Of a stretch of DNA of 64,000 nucleotides, positions 42,762-50,695 are shown piece after piece; within the stretch, counting starts at the first letter, position 1; every line of letters begins with the position of its first letter. Position numbers and translations under genes: made by a program. The notes beneath the pieces were generated by a model. It had not been told where the DNA came from. It saw only the letters and a program-made list of their open reading frames with translations, and did not search any database. The stretch covers positions 682,001 through 746,000 of the forward strand of contig NZ_BDJF01000027.1 in NCBI RefSeq assembly GCF_001895205.1, read 5' to 3'. The DNA comes from Vibrio injensis. GTDB lineage: Bacteria; Pseudomonadota; Gammaproteobacteria; Enterobacterales; Vibrionaceae.

Positions 42762-44393
42762 CTAACTGCTGCCATTTGCCATTGTAATGACACGTTTTAG
42801 TGTCCAGCGTAGTAAGACCGGGATAGATTCAAGACCATTTTTATCGCAGTGAGAAACTATCGCTAGAGCTAGGTCAGGCTTTGCGTGTTTTTTGAGCACG
42901 CGGCTAACCACTTTTTTAGCCGGAATAGGATGATCATGAGGGATCTTGACCATGTCTTTAAAAAAGTCTTCAAAGCCGTGAGAATAGAGAAAATGCTCGA
43001 TATCACGATCAGGAAGTTCGGTTAACCGATGTCGAGGTTGATCATTGCCTAGCATACTGATCACTGTTGCCGCATACTTTTTACCTGCAGGATCGCCGTC
43101 GGTAACCACATGCCACTCAATCGAAAAAGCTTTGGCCACTTTGATCAATGACTTTAACCCTGATTGAGCAAACTCGATAATTTGTACGCCTTCTGCAGCC
43201 AAGTTATAACCACATTGTCTCGCTAATTCACTGAATAACCAGACTTCAGTTTCGCCTTCTACCAGTAGCCAACAGCGCGCAAAGAGTGCACCAGAACGAT
43301 GAAAGCGAATATGGAAACCAATTCTTCTTAACTCATCTCGGCTAACGCCATGAATAGGCATACTGGTAGCGATCGTTTTATCTGACTGTCGGACTAAACG
43401 GCGGATCGAATGTAGTGGCACAGAACCGAGAAGATCACCACTGTTGGTGGTTAAGATCTTTTGCATCGGTAACAACTCCAAAAGGCTCCAAGCTCTGGCT
43501 AAGTGAGTGGGGTGTAAACGTCCTTCTGGATCCTCAACGATTAAAATCGGTCGCGCATAGCGACGAAGATCATTCGGTCCTTTTGCTTGAAGATAGGCAT
43601 TAAGCAGCCCGAGCAGTAGCAGCCGCGTTTGACGATTTTTGGTTTCATCGACAATTTGCGTTAAGCTTTTATCATTACTTGGAGAGGCGTAAACTAAGCT
43701 TTCGCGCTCACGACGTGGATTTTTGCGTTTTTGATCTTTAAAAGAAAAATAATGTTCGACTAAAGCTTGCATAGCACTCAGGCTACTGCGCATTTCACCT
43801 TTATTAACATGACCAGGAATGGCCATTAGACGGCGACATGTGTTACTGATTCGTTTTTCAACACGGGTATTTTTGCCGTTACCTTCGACGAAAGGGCGTT
43901 CAAATTGTCGAGAATCTCGCAATCGGATCACCGGATGTAAACTCATGAGCGTGTGAGCGATTTGTGCACTGTTATGAACTAAAATAGGATTACCGTCTAA
44001 ATCTAAAAAAGCATAATCCGTTGAGATATCGTATTGTATTCGCGTTCCACTGACACGATAAATGATTCGTTGATTACCCTGTTCGTCTTGTCGCCACACG
44101 GGTTTCAGCTTGCGATAACGCCCAGCTCGATGTTCGCGAGGTTCTGTGGTGACAAAACTTAAAATGATTTGAATGTCTTGGGTTTGGGGATGAGAGACAG
44201 AATAATCGACATGGAAATCTTGCAATTCGAACTGGTAAGGCCGACCATCGGCAGGTAGCATGATCGAGAGTGCATCCAATAACGAGGATTTGCCCCATGT
44301 ATTCTCCCCAATGAGGGTGGTTAACTCATCGAAAGCGAGTGATAAACGGCGAATGCCACGAAATCCTGATATTTCAATACGTTCTAGATGCAT
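42762..44393 (-). CDS. ybjD: OLD-family ATP-dependent endonuclease YbjD
   Basis: A 543-residue protein like E. coli YbjD (552). An SMC/RecF-type ATPase half (Walker A GENTWGKSS near 28-36; Walker B-like ILIVEDPEGRL near 282) is followed by a TOPRIM nuclease half with LLVEGETEVWL (about 372) and a VVTDGDPAGKK acidic motif (about 430). These are the standard catalytic positions of OLD nucleases. It stands alone, with no GajB-type UvrD helicase beside it, so it is not Gabija. ATG 44393 is preferred (AAGGA 8 bases upstream) and matches the YbjD N-terminus; the frame opens to 44450. DNA repair role likely but unproven. Confidence 0.9.
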   Translation of the reverse strand: MHLERIEISGFRGIRRLSLAFDELTTLIGENTWGKSSLLDALSIMLPADGRPYQFELQDFHVDYSVSHPQTQDIQIILSFVTTEPREHRAGRYRKLKPVWRQDEQGNQRIIYRVSGTRIQYDISTDYAFLDLDGNPILVHNSAQIAHTLMSLHPVIRLRDSRQFERPFVEGNGKNTRVEKRISNTCRRLMAIPGHVNKGEMRSSLSAMQALVEHYFSFKDQKRKNPRRERESLVYASPSNDKSLTQIVDETKNRQTRLLLLGLLNAYLQAKGPNDLRRYARPILIVEDPEGRLHPTHLARAWSLLELLPMQKILTTNSGDLLGSVPLHSIRRLVRQSDKTIATSMPIHGVSRDELRRIGFHIRFHRSGALFARCWLLVEGETEVWLFSELARQCGYNLAAEGVQIIEFAQSGLKSLIKVAKAFSIEWHVVTDGDPAGKKYAATVISMLGNDQPRHRLTELPDRDIEHFLYSHGFEDFFKDMVKIPHDHPIPAKKVVSRVLKKHAKPDLALAIVSHCDKNGLESIPVLLRWTLKRVITMANGSS

Positions 44394-44643
44394 CGGCAAG
44401 GTCCTTTTTCTCAACGCGTGCCTGCTTGCGCTGAGCTTTTCTTTTAGCATAAAGGAAAAAGTCTGAAAAAGCAGACTGTTAAGGCTTGAAACTTGTCCTC
44501 ATCTCACAAATTCATCCCTTTTATCCCGTGTTACGTAATAAACAATAGGACAGTTGAGCACTTTTTTTGCAAACCTATTTCATAAAAGTCACGATTCTGT
44601 CATGATTTTTCCGCTAGGATGAGCGCGAAAGAGAGAGAAAGTT

Positions 44644-46383
44644 ATGAAAAAAATAAAAAATATTACATCAATCACTCTGGCTCATATCAATGATACCCAT
44701 TCTTATTTTGAGCCAACATCATTACAACTGACCTTAAATATTGATGGGCAGACCATGACGCCTTTTGTCAGTGCTGGCGGTTTTGCGCGTATTGCCACTC
44801 GCGTTGAGCAGTTAAGAGCGGATGCTAAGCGGATGCAGAGAGAATTTATCTTGGTTCACGCTGGCGATTGTTTCCAAGGCACGCTCTATTTTTCGTTATT
44901 CAAAGGATTAGCGAACGCGGAAATGCTCAATTCACTGGGCCTTGATGCTATGACTTTAGGGAATCACGAGCTGGATATGGGTAATGATCCGGTGGCGCAA
45001 TTTGCTGAGCGTATCCAATTTCCTTTACTTGCCGGTAATTGGGATTTATCGCAAGAGCATGAAGATAAACCTCACCGTTTAGCGATTAACCCGCGTGTGC
45101 ATGCTTTTGATGTTGATAAGCAGTGCGCTCGATGGATTGTTAAATCCGCGCAGGGGAGTGATATCGCTCTCTTTGGTTTATCTTTGGATAAAATGGATGA
45201 TATAGCCAACCCAGATGCTGATACACCATTTATCAACGCCTTAGAAACAGCTAAGAATACCATTCAACAGATCCACAATGCTGGGATTAATAAAATTATT
45301 CTCGTCAGCCACTTAGGCTATGAAGCTGACAAAGAGTTAGCGGCTAAGGTTGATGGGATAAGTTTAATCGTTGGTGGTCATACTCACGTATTGCAAGGTG
45401 ATTTTAGCTCACTAGGTTTAAGTTGTGAGGAATCCTATGGACAAAAAATTAACCAAACTTACGTTGTTCAAGCTGGGCTGTATGCATTGGCGTTAGGCCA
45501 CTGCCAGATAGACTTTGATGAACAAGGCAACGTAGTGAATTTCTCAGGGCGTAATGAGTTATTGCTGGGTCGACGATTATTCCTTGATGCGAGCATGAGT
45601 GAAGCAGGCAGTGATTCTGCTTATCTCGATGCCTGTGATTTTGTCAACAACCACCCTAATGTCGTGGTGTGTAAAAAAGATCCGCGAGTGCATGCTATTT
45701 TGCGCAATAAATACATTCCTCGCGTGCGAGAGTTGCAGCAGCAAATCATTGGTCATGCTACTCAAGCACTACGCCATGTGCGTATTCCCGATCAAGAAGG
45801 CCCCAGTGAATTGGCTCCTTTAGTCGCCAGAGCCTTTATGCATGTGATGCGTAAACGTGGCTATCCGGTTCAGTTTGCAATTCATAATGCGGGCGGTGTG
45901 AGAACCTCTTTATCTGCTGGTGCTGTTTCTGTTGCCGATATTGCCGGAAAATTGCTTCCGTTTGCCGTGCCGATTGGCGTCTATCGTTTAAAAGGTAAAA
46001 GCTTAGCTAAAGCCCTTGAAGGGGCAATTAATAACGCTTTAAATAACGGTGTCGAGGGAACGGGAGCGGGAAGTTATCCTTATACCCATCACCTTTCCTT
46101 TGAGTATCTGCCCGAACGGCCACTTGGAGAGCGAATCACCAATTTACAGATCTGGCAAAAGGGGCAGTGGCATCCTGTGCAAGCGGAACAGGAATATTGG
46201 GGAACTTCCTCTGCTTACACTATGAAAGGGAAAGAAGGCTACCAAGGACTGACAGAAATGAAAGGGGAAGGAAAGATAACTACGATTTCCATGGCCGATG
46301 CCTTTATTGAGTTTTTAACCGATAATCCTTCGATACTCAGTAATGACGCTGAACGACAAGAAACGGGACAATACACACGTTAA
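44644..46383 (+). CDS. 5'-nucleotidase/metallophosphatase family protein without signal peptide
   Basis: A 579-residue UshA-type enzyme. The metallophosphoesterase domain holds LAHINDTHSYF (residues 12-22), HAGDCFQG (about 77), TLGNHELDMG (about 106) and GGHTHV (about 243), all metal ligands; the C-terminal 5'-nucleotidase domain has AIHNAGGVRTSL (about 414) for substrate stacking and GSYPYTHHLSFEY. Normal UshA is periplasmic with a signal peptide. Here the catalytic domain starts at residue 12 with no leader, so the enzyme looks cytoplasmic. AGAGAAAG lies before the ATG. Substrate: nucleotides or UDP-sugars likely. Confidence 0.9.
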   Translation: MKKIKNITSITLAHINDTHSYFEPTSLQLTLNIDGQTMTPFVSAGGFARIATRVEQLRADAKRMQREFILVHAGDCFQGTLYFSLFKGLANAEMLNSLGLDAMTLGNHELDMGNDPVAQFAERIQFPLLAGNWDLSQEHEDKPHRLAINPRVHAFDVDKQCARWIVKSAQGSDIALFGLSLDKMDDIANPDADTPFINALETAKNTIQQIHNAGINKIILVSHLGYEADKELAAKVDGISLIVGGHTHVLQGDFSSLGLSCEESYGQKINQTYVVQAGLYALALGHCQIDFDEQGNVVNFSGRNELLLGRRLFLDASMSEAGSDSAYLDACDFVNNHPNVVVCKKDPRVHAILRNKYIPRVRELQQQIIGHATQALRHVRIPDQEGPSELAPLVARAFMHVMRKRGYPVQFAIHNAGGVRTSLSAGAVSVADIAGKLLPFAVPIGVYRLKGKSLAKALEGAINNALNNGVEGTGAGSYPYTHHLSFEYLPERPLGERITNLQIWQKGQWHPVQAEQEYWGTSSAYTMKGKEGYQGLTEMKGEGKITTISMADAFIEFLTDNPSILSNDAERQETGQYTR

Positions 46384-46439
46384 TATGGCGTGTTCTTTGC
46401 AAAGCATTGTGTGCTGTGACTCAAACAGGGGAGAAGCCA

Positions 46440-46535
46440 ATGTGGAGTAAAGACTGGTTAGATGCTTTAGTGGTGGTTGTTTGGATTAGTTTATGGGCAG
46501 GTTTAGTGTATGTTTTGCCCTTTGCAGGTGTTTAA
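46440..46535 (+). CDS. 31-residue single-helix membrane peptide
   Basis: A short frame starting MWSKDWLDALVVVVWISLW (31 codons), of which residues 8-28 are one membrane helix. AGGGGAGAAG lies 4-6 bases before the ATG, a strong ribosome site, and the start is 56 bases after the nucleotidase stop on the same strand. Small membrane peptides of this size often adjust a nearby transporter; the next gene is the TerC-family Alx. No homology recalled; real on the strength of its ribosome site and composition. Confidence 0.55.
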   Translation: MWSKDWLDALVVVVWISLWAGLVYVLPFAGV

Positions 46536-46582
46536 TTGCTATAAACTCTAGACGAAAGTAGCGACTCAGCATAAAATGGCGA

Positions 46583-46692
46583 CGTTTGGGGAGTAGTCGC
46601 CATTTGTTTATTTGTCGTCATCACGTTAAGCATCGCTTATCCGGCAAATATAAATAGTCTGTTTTACCACTTCTATTTCGACGAGACCAACG
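46583..46692 (+). ncRNA. yybP-ykoY manganese riboswitch
   Basis: The conserved loop GGGGAGTAG (46588-46596) and the 3' element CGAGACC (46682-46688) are the hallmarks of the yybP-ykoY family. They are closed by a P1 helix, CGTT(T)GG at 46583 with CCAACG at 46687. The RNA sits about 100 bases before a TerC/Alx gene, the classic target. Downstream, GCGGAAGG (46733) can pair with CCTTCCGC (46769) next to the GGAGG ribosome site, a plausible expression platform. The family senses Mn2+ (and pH in alx). Confidence 0.82.
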
Positions 46693-46732
46693 CATTCCAT
46701 ACTGCTGATTTAGGCAGTGAACTAACTGGTAT

Positions 46733-46789
46733 GCGGAAGGTGTCGTTTTCCTATCGAGAATCCGTTTTCCTTCCGCCTGTGGAGGAATC
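46733..46789 (+). promoter_or_regulatory. Riboswitch expression platform next to the alx ribosome site
   Basis: GCGGAAGG/CCTTCCGC helix with a 28-base loop, ending 5 bases before the GGAGG ribosome binding site (46781-46785) of the alx gene. Switching of this helix would change ribosome access. Confidence 0.5.
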
Positions 46790-47767
46790 ATGACCCCGAT
46801 CATCTATATTTCGTTTACGTTGTTAACCTTTGCTCTGGTTGCTATGGATATTTGGCAAACTCGTGGTAACCGAATTACCCTGCAACGCGCGTTAAGCTGG
46901 AGCGTGGTCTGGATTTTACTCGCGTTTTTGTTTGCGGCAGTCCTTTATCTCTTTTGGGATGATTATGCTGTTCATAGCCCTTACAGCGCCTCGCAAGCAA
47001 CATTAGCTTTTCTAACCGGTTATCTACTCGAGAAATCACTTAGTATTGATAATTTGTTTGTCTTTGCGATTATTTTTCATCAATACGCCGTGCCGGAGTC
47101 GCTTCGTCCAAGAGCGCTTTTGTTCGGAGTGATTGGTGCTCTTGTGTTGCGTGCGGTGATGATTATCGTTGGTGCTCAATTACTTGAACAATATCATGGC
47201 TTATTGTATGTGTTTGCCCTGTTCTTAATGTGGACTGGTGTGCAGTTATTACGAGAAAAGCCAGCGAGTCACGCTAATCCATTAGCAGAAAAAATCATCC
47301 GACGTTGCTGCCGAGTGACGAATCAATACCAAGGACATGCACTTTGGGTACGTGTTGGCAAACGTTGGTGGGTTACTCCGATGTTGATCGTTGTTGGTGT
47401 GATCGCCTGTATGGACGTGATGTTTGCACTGGATTCTATTCCAGCCATCTTTGCAGTGACGAGAGAGCCTTTTCTCGTGCTCGCCGCTAACGTTTTTGCT
47501 TTGCTTGGCTTGCGTTCATTATTTTTTGTTTTACAAGGCTTGCTGGATAAGTTTATCTATTTAAAACCGGCTTTAGCATTCATTATGATGTTTATTGGCG
47601 TAAAAATGTTACTGGTTGGTTCTCGTTGGGAAATACCAACTTGGATATCATTGTCGGTGCTATTAACCACTATGCTATTTGCGATCATCGCATCACTTGT
47701 TAAAGGGCAGGCTCGATCTCAAGCTGCTGTTATTAAGTTAGAAAATAGTGACTTTCCGCGAGAGTAA
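46790..47767 (+). CDS. alx: TerC/Alx family membrane protein (manganese/redox related)
   Basis: A 325-residue TerC-family protein with about nine helices, matching E. coli Alx (about 321). Family core motifs are EKSLSIDNLFVFA (about 80), RALLFGVIGALVLR (about 108) and ACMDVMFALDSIPA (about 205), the acidic residues of which probably bind the metal ion. Alx and relatives export Mn2+. The upstream yybP-ykoY riboswitch strongly supports manganese control. AGGAGG-like site before ATG 46790. Older names call it a tellurium-resistance protein; that is a family label only. Confidence 0.92.
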   Translation: MTPIIYISFTLLTFALVAMDIWQTRGNRITLQRALSWSVVWILLAFLFAAVLYLFWDDYAVHSPYSASQATLAFLTGYLLEKSLSIDNLFVFAIIFHQYAVPESLRPRALLFGVIGALVLRAVMIIVGAQLLEQYHGLLYVFALFLMWTGVQLLREKPASHANPLAEKIIRRCCRVTNQYQGHALWVRVGKRWWVTPMLIVVGVIACMDVMFALDSIPAIFAVTREPFLVLAANVFALLGLRSLFFVLQGLLDKFIYLKPALAFIMMFIGVKMLLVGSRWEIPTWISLSVLLTTMLFAIIASLVKGQARSQAAVIKLENSDFPRE

Positions 47768-47995
47768 AATATTTGTTAATGAAGTATCTAGAAAGTCGTG
47801 GAGCGGATTGTTCTTATGCATAGGATGGTCAAATATCAGTTTTAAATGCGATTACATTGAATATATATTCCGCAGTTGTTATAGGGTTGTTTCATTAGTT
47901 TTTTTAATTCGAAATGACAAATTTTGTCACTTCTTTTGTAGCAATAGCTTGCTTAAAATGCGCGCAAATAAGTTACCGAATTAAGAGAGGCTCAC

Positions 47996-48187
47996 ATGGC
48001 ACAAGCAATGCGTTTAGGTACTTTAACAGCACCAACCTCTATGGATAAAAAAACCTATGCGGTTAACTTCAAAGGATTGATAGCTCATTTGGTGGATATT
48101 CTTTTTGTGGAAACAAAACAAGCAACGTACTACCACACCGCAGAATTATCTAGCCATATTCAACGTGATATTGGATTAACACGTTAA
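47996..48187 (+). CDS. Small DUF1127-like protein
   Basis: A 63-residue cytoplasmic protein. Its C-terminus, SSHIQRDIGLTR, is the ending typical of DUF1127 proteins, which often have a basic helix and then (L/I)xRDIGL(S/T)R. GAGAGG lies 7 bases before the ATG, and a perfect terminator follows 25 bases after the stop, so it is a free-standing gene. In other bacteria DUF1127 proteins bind RNA or act in phosphate and stress physiology. The overlap with DUF1127 is only at the end, so the call is modest. Confidence 0.65.
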   Translation: MAQAMRLGTLTAPTSMDKKTYAVNFKGLIAHLVDILFVETKQATYYHTAELSSHIQRDIGLTR

Positions 48188-48212
48188 GCAAAAAGACAAG
48201 TTGTTAAAAGAC

Positions 48213-48239
48213 AAAAGCCGACGAAAACGTCGGCTTTTT
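48213..48239 (+). terminator. Intrinsic terminator
   Basis: AAAAGCCGACG-AAAA-CGTCGGCTTTTT, a perfect 11-pair stem with an A4 loop. Confidence 0.92.
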
Positions 48240-48282
48240 GCTATATACATTTAGCGCTTACCAAAGATAAGCACAAAGTTGC

Positions 48283-48849
48283 TTATTTCTTGCGGCAATA
48301 CTCAGCGATAATGTACATAGTTTGACCATTAACTTTACCCTGAATGTGCTTTGGATCATCGGTTAAGTTAATACCACGTACCGCCGTTCCTTGTTTGATT
48401 ACCATGCTTGAGCCTTTCACTGGAAGATCTTTGATTACCGTGATGTCATCGCCTTTTTTGAGTTCAACACCATTCACGTCACGGGGCTTATCTTCATCAT
48501 CGTTCATACCGATTTCGGCCCATTTTTGAAGATCTTCTTCCATATACATCATATCGAGCAAATCTTGCGCCCAGCTCTCTGCTGCGGATAAACGCTTGAG
48601 TTGACGCCATGCCATTACCTGAATAGGTGCTACTTGGCTCCACATACTGTCATTTAGACAGCGCCAGTGATTCGCGTCCATCGTTTCAGGTTGTTCGATT
48701 TGTGAGCTGCAGGTGGCGCAAAGCATGATAGCGTGATCGACGGTGATCTGTGTATGCGGCGCAACCACATAAGGAGAAAGTGAGCTTTGTGCCGCGCACA
48801 GTTCACATTTTGAGTCACAGCGTTCGAGTAAAGTTGCTTCAGTAGACAT
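48283..48849 (-). CDS. PhnA/YjdM-type zinc-ribbon protein
   Basis: A 188-residue soluble protein. The N-terminal zinc ribbon uses CDSKCELC (about 10-17) with CATCSS (about 44-49); the C-terminal PhnA domain (about 120-188) contains DVNGVELKKGDDITVIKDLPVKGSS in pieces (DVNGVELKKGD, KDLPVKGSS) and IKQGTAVRGI, the KOW-like fold typical of PhnA. The name PhnA is historical; no phosphonate genes are nearby and E. coli YjdM has no proven role. Longer than the 111-residue E. coli protein because of an extra helical insert (about 55-115). Confidence 0.88.
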   Translation of the reverse strand: MSTEATLLERCDSKCELCAAQSSLSPYVVAPHTQITVDHAIMLCATCSSQIEQPETMDANHWRCLNDSMWSQVAPIQVMAWRQLKRLSAAESWAQDLLDMMYMEEDLQKWAEIGMNDDEDKPRDVNGVELKKGDDITVIKDLPVKGSSMVIKQGTAVRGINLTDDPKHIQGKVNGQTMYIIAEYCRKK

Positions 48850-48916
48850 TGATTCCCACCTCTATAAAGTTAAGTTCGCGGGTATTATCCACTTTATGCC
48901 TACGATTGGAAGGGCT

Positions 48917-48945
48917 ATACCCCGAGAATGTTCAGTGTTTCCCGG
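48917..48945 (-). terminator. Hairpin downstream of the M48 protease gene
   Basis: CCCCG/CGGGG closing stem with inner pairs (GAA/TTC) and a 9-base loop, 42 bases after the protease stop. No T-run, so a weak candidate. Confidence 0.35.
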
Positions 48946-48987
48946 GGATCTGAAGGTAATTAAAGCCGTTTTGAACGAGATGTTAGT

Positions 48988-49782
48988 TTATGGTCCACAA
49001 TTGGGCGCTTGTCGAGTGGTATCTGGCAATGTTGATATCTTCGCAGCCAGATCATTAATGCGTGTGCTGTGGGAAGGATGGGTCGATAGTAGCTCAGGGG
49101 GTTGTTGTCCCATCGAAGCTCTTGCCATATTTCGCCATAGTTCGATACTTTGTGTCGGATCAAACCCAGCTTGGGCCATTAAGGTTAATCCTAAGCGATC
49201 CGCTTCTGATTCTTGGCGGCGGCCATAAGGCATAATCACGCCATATTGAACACCGACACCTAAAGCCGCCATGGTCAAATCACGATATTGTGCATATTCT
49301 GAAGCTCCTAAAGCAACATCAGTGACTTGTAATCCGACATTGGCCAGTTGGGCTTGAGAGAGGCGTTCATTACTATGATTGGCAAGTACATGAGCAATTT
49401 CATGACCAATCACCGTTGCCAGTTGATCTTGATTGACGGCAACGCTTAGTAATCCGGTATAGACTCCGATTTTGCCGCCAGGTAGGGCAAAAGCATTCAC
49501 TTGTGGACTATCAAACAGGACAACTTCCCATTGCTCGACGCTAGGCTGTGCTGGGACGTACTGAAGAAGGGCATCGGTGACGCATTGTACGTAGCGAGTC
49601 AAGGCCGCATCTTGACTGATCGGCAACTCACTTTTCATTTGACTAAAAGATTGCACACCGAGTGTGCTCATTTGGGTATTCGAGAACAGCAATAGCTGGT
49701 TGCGCCCAGTTGGCGAAGCGCTGCAGGCGGTTAAACCAATCAACGTCATCGTTAAGCTTAAGATTTTTATTCTTAAACGCAT
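48988..49782 (-). CDS. M48-family lipoprotein metalloprotease (LoiP/YcaL-like)
   Basis: A 264-residue protease. A lipoprotein signal ends in LTAC at residue 20 (lipobox Leu-Thr-Ala-Cys); the mature part carries the zinc motif HEIAHVLANH (near 127) and the third ligand Glu in ESEADRLG (near 194). Such enzymes act in the periplasm on misfolded outer-membrane proteins (LoiP, BepA). There is no TPR region, so it is LoiP-like rather than BepA-like. The residue after the lipid-bearing Cys is Ser, favouring outer-membrane sorting. Confidence 0.92.
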   Translation of the reverse strand: MRLRIKILSLTMTLIGLTACSASPTGRNQLLLFSNTQMSTLGVQSFSQMKSELPISQDAALTRYVQCVTDALLQYVPAQPSVEQWEVVLFDSPQVNAFALPGGKIGVYTGLLSVAVNQDQLATVIGHEIAHVLANHSNERLSQAQLANVGLQVTDVALGASEYAQYRDLTMAALGVGVQYGVIMPYGRRQESEADRLGLTLMAQAGFDPTQSIELWRNMARASMGQQPPELLSTHPSHSTRINDLAAKISTLPDTTRQAPNCGP

Positions 49783-49849
49783 AACACATCCTTAATCATA
49801 ATCATCCCTATAATGACTCGGTAGGATAGATAGCCAAGTGGTTGTACAA

Positions 49850-49886
49850 TATACCCAAGTTTATTGGAGATGCAATATTGCTGGAT
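49850..49886. repeat. Possible remnant of the Vibrio-type intergenic repeat
   Basis: ATATACCCAA followed by TTGGAGATGCA resembles one end of the repeat at 34219-34350. Only about 35 bases are present, so it may be a decayed or solo end. Confidence 0.35.
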
Positions 49887-49929
49887 ACGCGTTGTTGACG
49901 GCTATTGATGTATTTTATTAAGGGTGAAC

Positions 49930-50385
49930 ATGGAAATTTGGAAAAAGCCAATCAACTTAGAGCGATTAAATGCCACGTCAAAAAATACTATGATGGAGCA
50001 TTTGAATATTATTTATACCGAGATCACGGAAAACTCTATTTCGGCAACCATGCCTGTCTGTTCGTATACACATCAACCATTGGGTATGTTGCATGGCGGA
50101 GCCTCAGTGGTTTTAGCCGAAACCTTAGGCTCCATTGCCGGTAATTTTGCCGTCGATGAGACTCGCTATTGCGTAGGATTAGACATTAATGCTAATCACT
50201 TACGGGCCATGCGACAAGGTGAGGTAATTGGCACGGCGAAACCTATCCATCTCGGTATTTCCACTCAAGTTTGGCAGATAGATATTACCGATGAACAAGG
50301 CCGCTTAGTTTGTGTCAGTCGTTTAACGTTGGCGGTCAAACAGCAGCGTAATAAAGTTAGGCAAGATAGCGAGGCAATCGAATGA
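49930..50385 (+). CDS. Hotdog-fold acyl-CoA thioesterase (PaaI/YdiI type)
   Basis: A 151-residue hotdog-fold thioesterase. GMLHGGASVVLAE (about 54-66) contains the catalytic Glu/Asp and His region of the YdiI (MenI)/EntH group; DINANHLRAMRQGEV (about 87) is the family's second block. These cleave aryl or acyl CoA such as DHNA-CoA. ATG 49930 follows AAGGGTG; GTG 49924 is also in frame. Its stop overlaps the next ATG by 4 bases. Which CoA ester it uses is not decided. Confidence 0.88.
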   Translation: MEIWKKPINLERLNATSKNTMMEHLNIIYTEITENSISATMPVCSYTHQPLGMLHGGASVVLAETLGSIAGNFAVDETRYCVGLDINANHLRAMRQGEVIGTAKPIHLGISTQVWQIDITDEQGRLVCVSRLTLAVKQQRNKVRQDSEAIE

Positions 50386-50615
50386 TGATTGAATTTTCCG
50401 GTGGGAAAATTATTGCCACCGCACATGAAGTGGTGGTGCGCTTACTGGGTGAGCATTCAATTAGTCTACAATCTTCAAGTGACAATGTCACTTTACTTGG
50501 CAGAGGCGCAAATGTAATGCTGGCCAACAGTGGCGGTGTAAAATGGTCAGTTAAACTCGATAACAACGAACAATTATCTGAGCTTGCTCAATCTTTAGGT
50601 TGCGATATCTCCTAA
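50382..50615 (+). CDS. Small DUF3389-like protein
   Basis: A 77-residue protein coupled to the thioesterase gene through an ATGA overlap. It has repeating beta-strand segments (IEFSGGKIIATAHEVVVRL, in pieces: FSGGKIIAT, HEVVVRLLG) and no membrane part. It resembles the Vibrio small family DUF3389 as I remember it. No known function. The tight coupling implies a shared role with the thioesterase, but none can be stated. Confidence 0.65.
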   Translation: MMIEFSGGKIIATAHEVVVRLLGEHSISLQSSSDNVTLLGRGANVMLANSGGVKWSVKLDNNEQLSELAQSLGCDIS

Positions 50616-50695
50616 ACTGCTGGCCTGCTCTTGCACTGAAGGACCTAAATAGAGGAAACTGTAGTAAGTTTTTAAGATATAGAGTTTCCTCCTTT

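Noticed and set aside
42762..44393. Possible Gabija-type phage defence locus
   Set aside because: The OLD-family protein matches stand-alone YbjD and has no adjacent UvrD-like helicase; neighbours are housekeeping genes.
47748..47984. 78-codon plus-strand frame after alx
   Set aside because: Starts inside the alx gene, has unusual Cys/Tyr/Phe-rich composition and lacks a ribosome site; likely chance.
50600..50695. Upstream extension of sgrR
   Set aside because: Residues are not homologous to SgrR and overlap the end of the DUF3389-like gene; ATG 50696 fits the family start.
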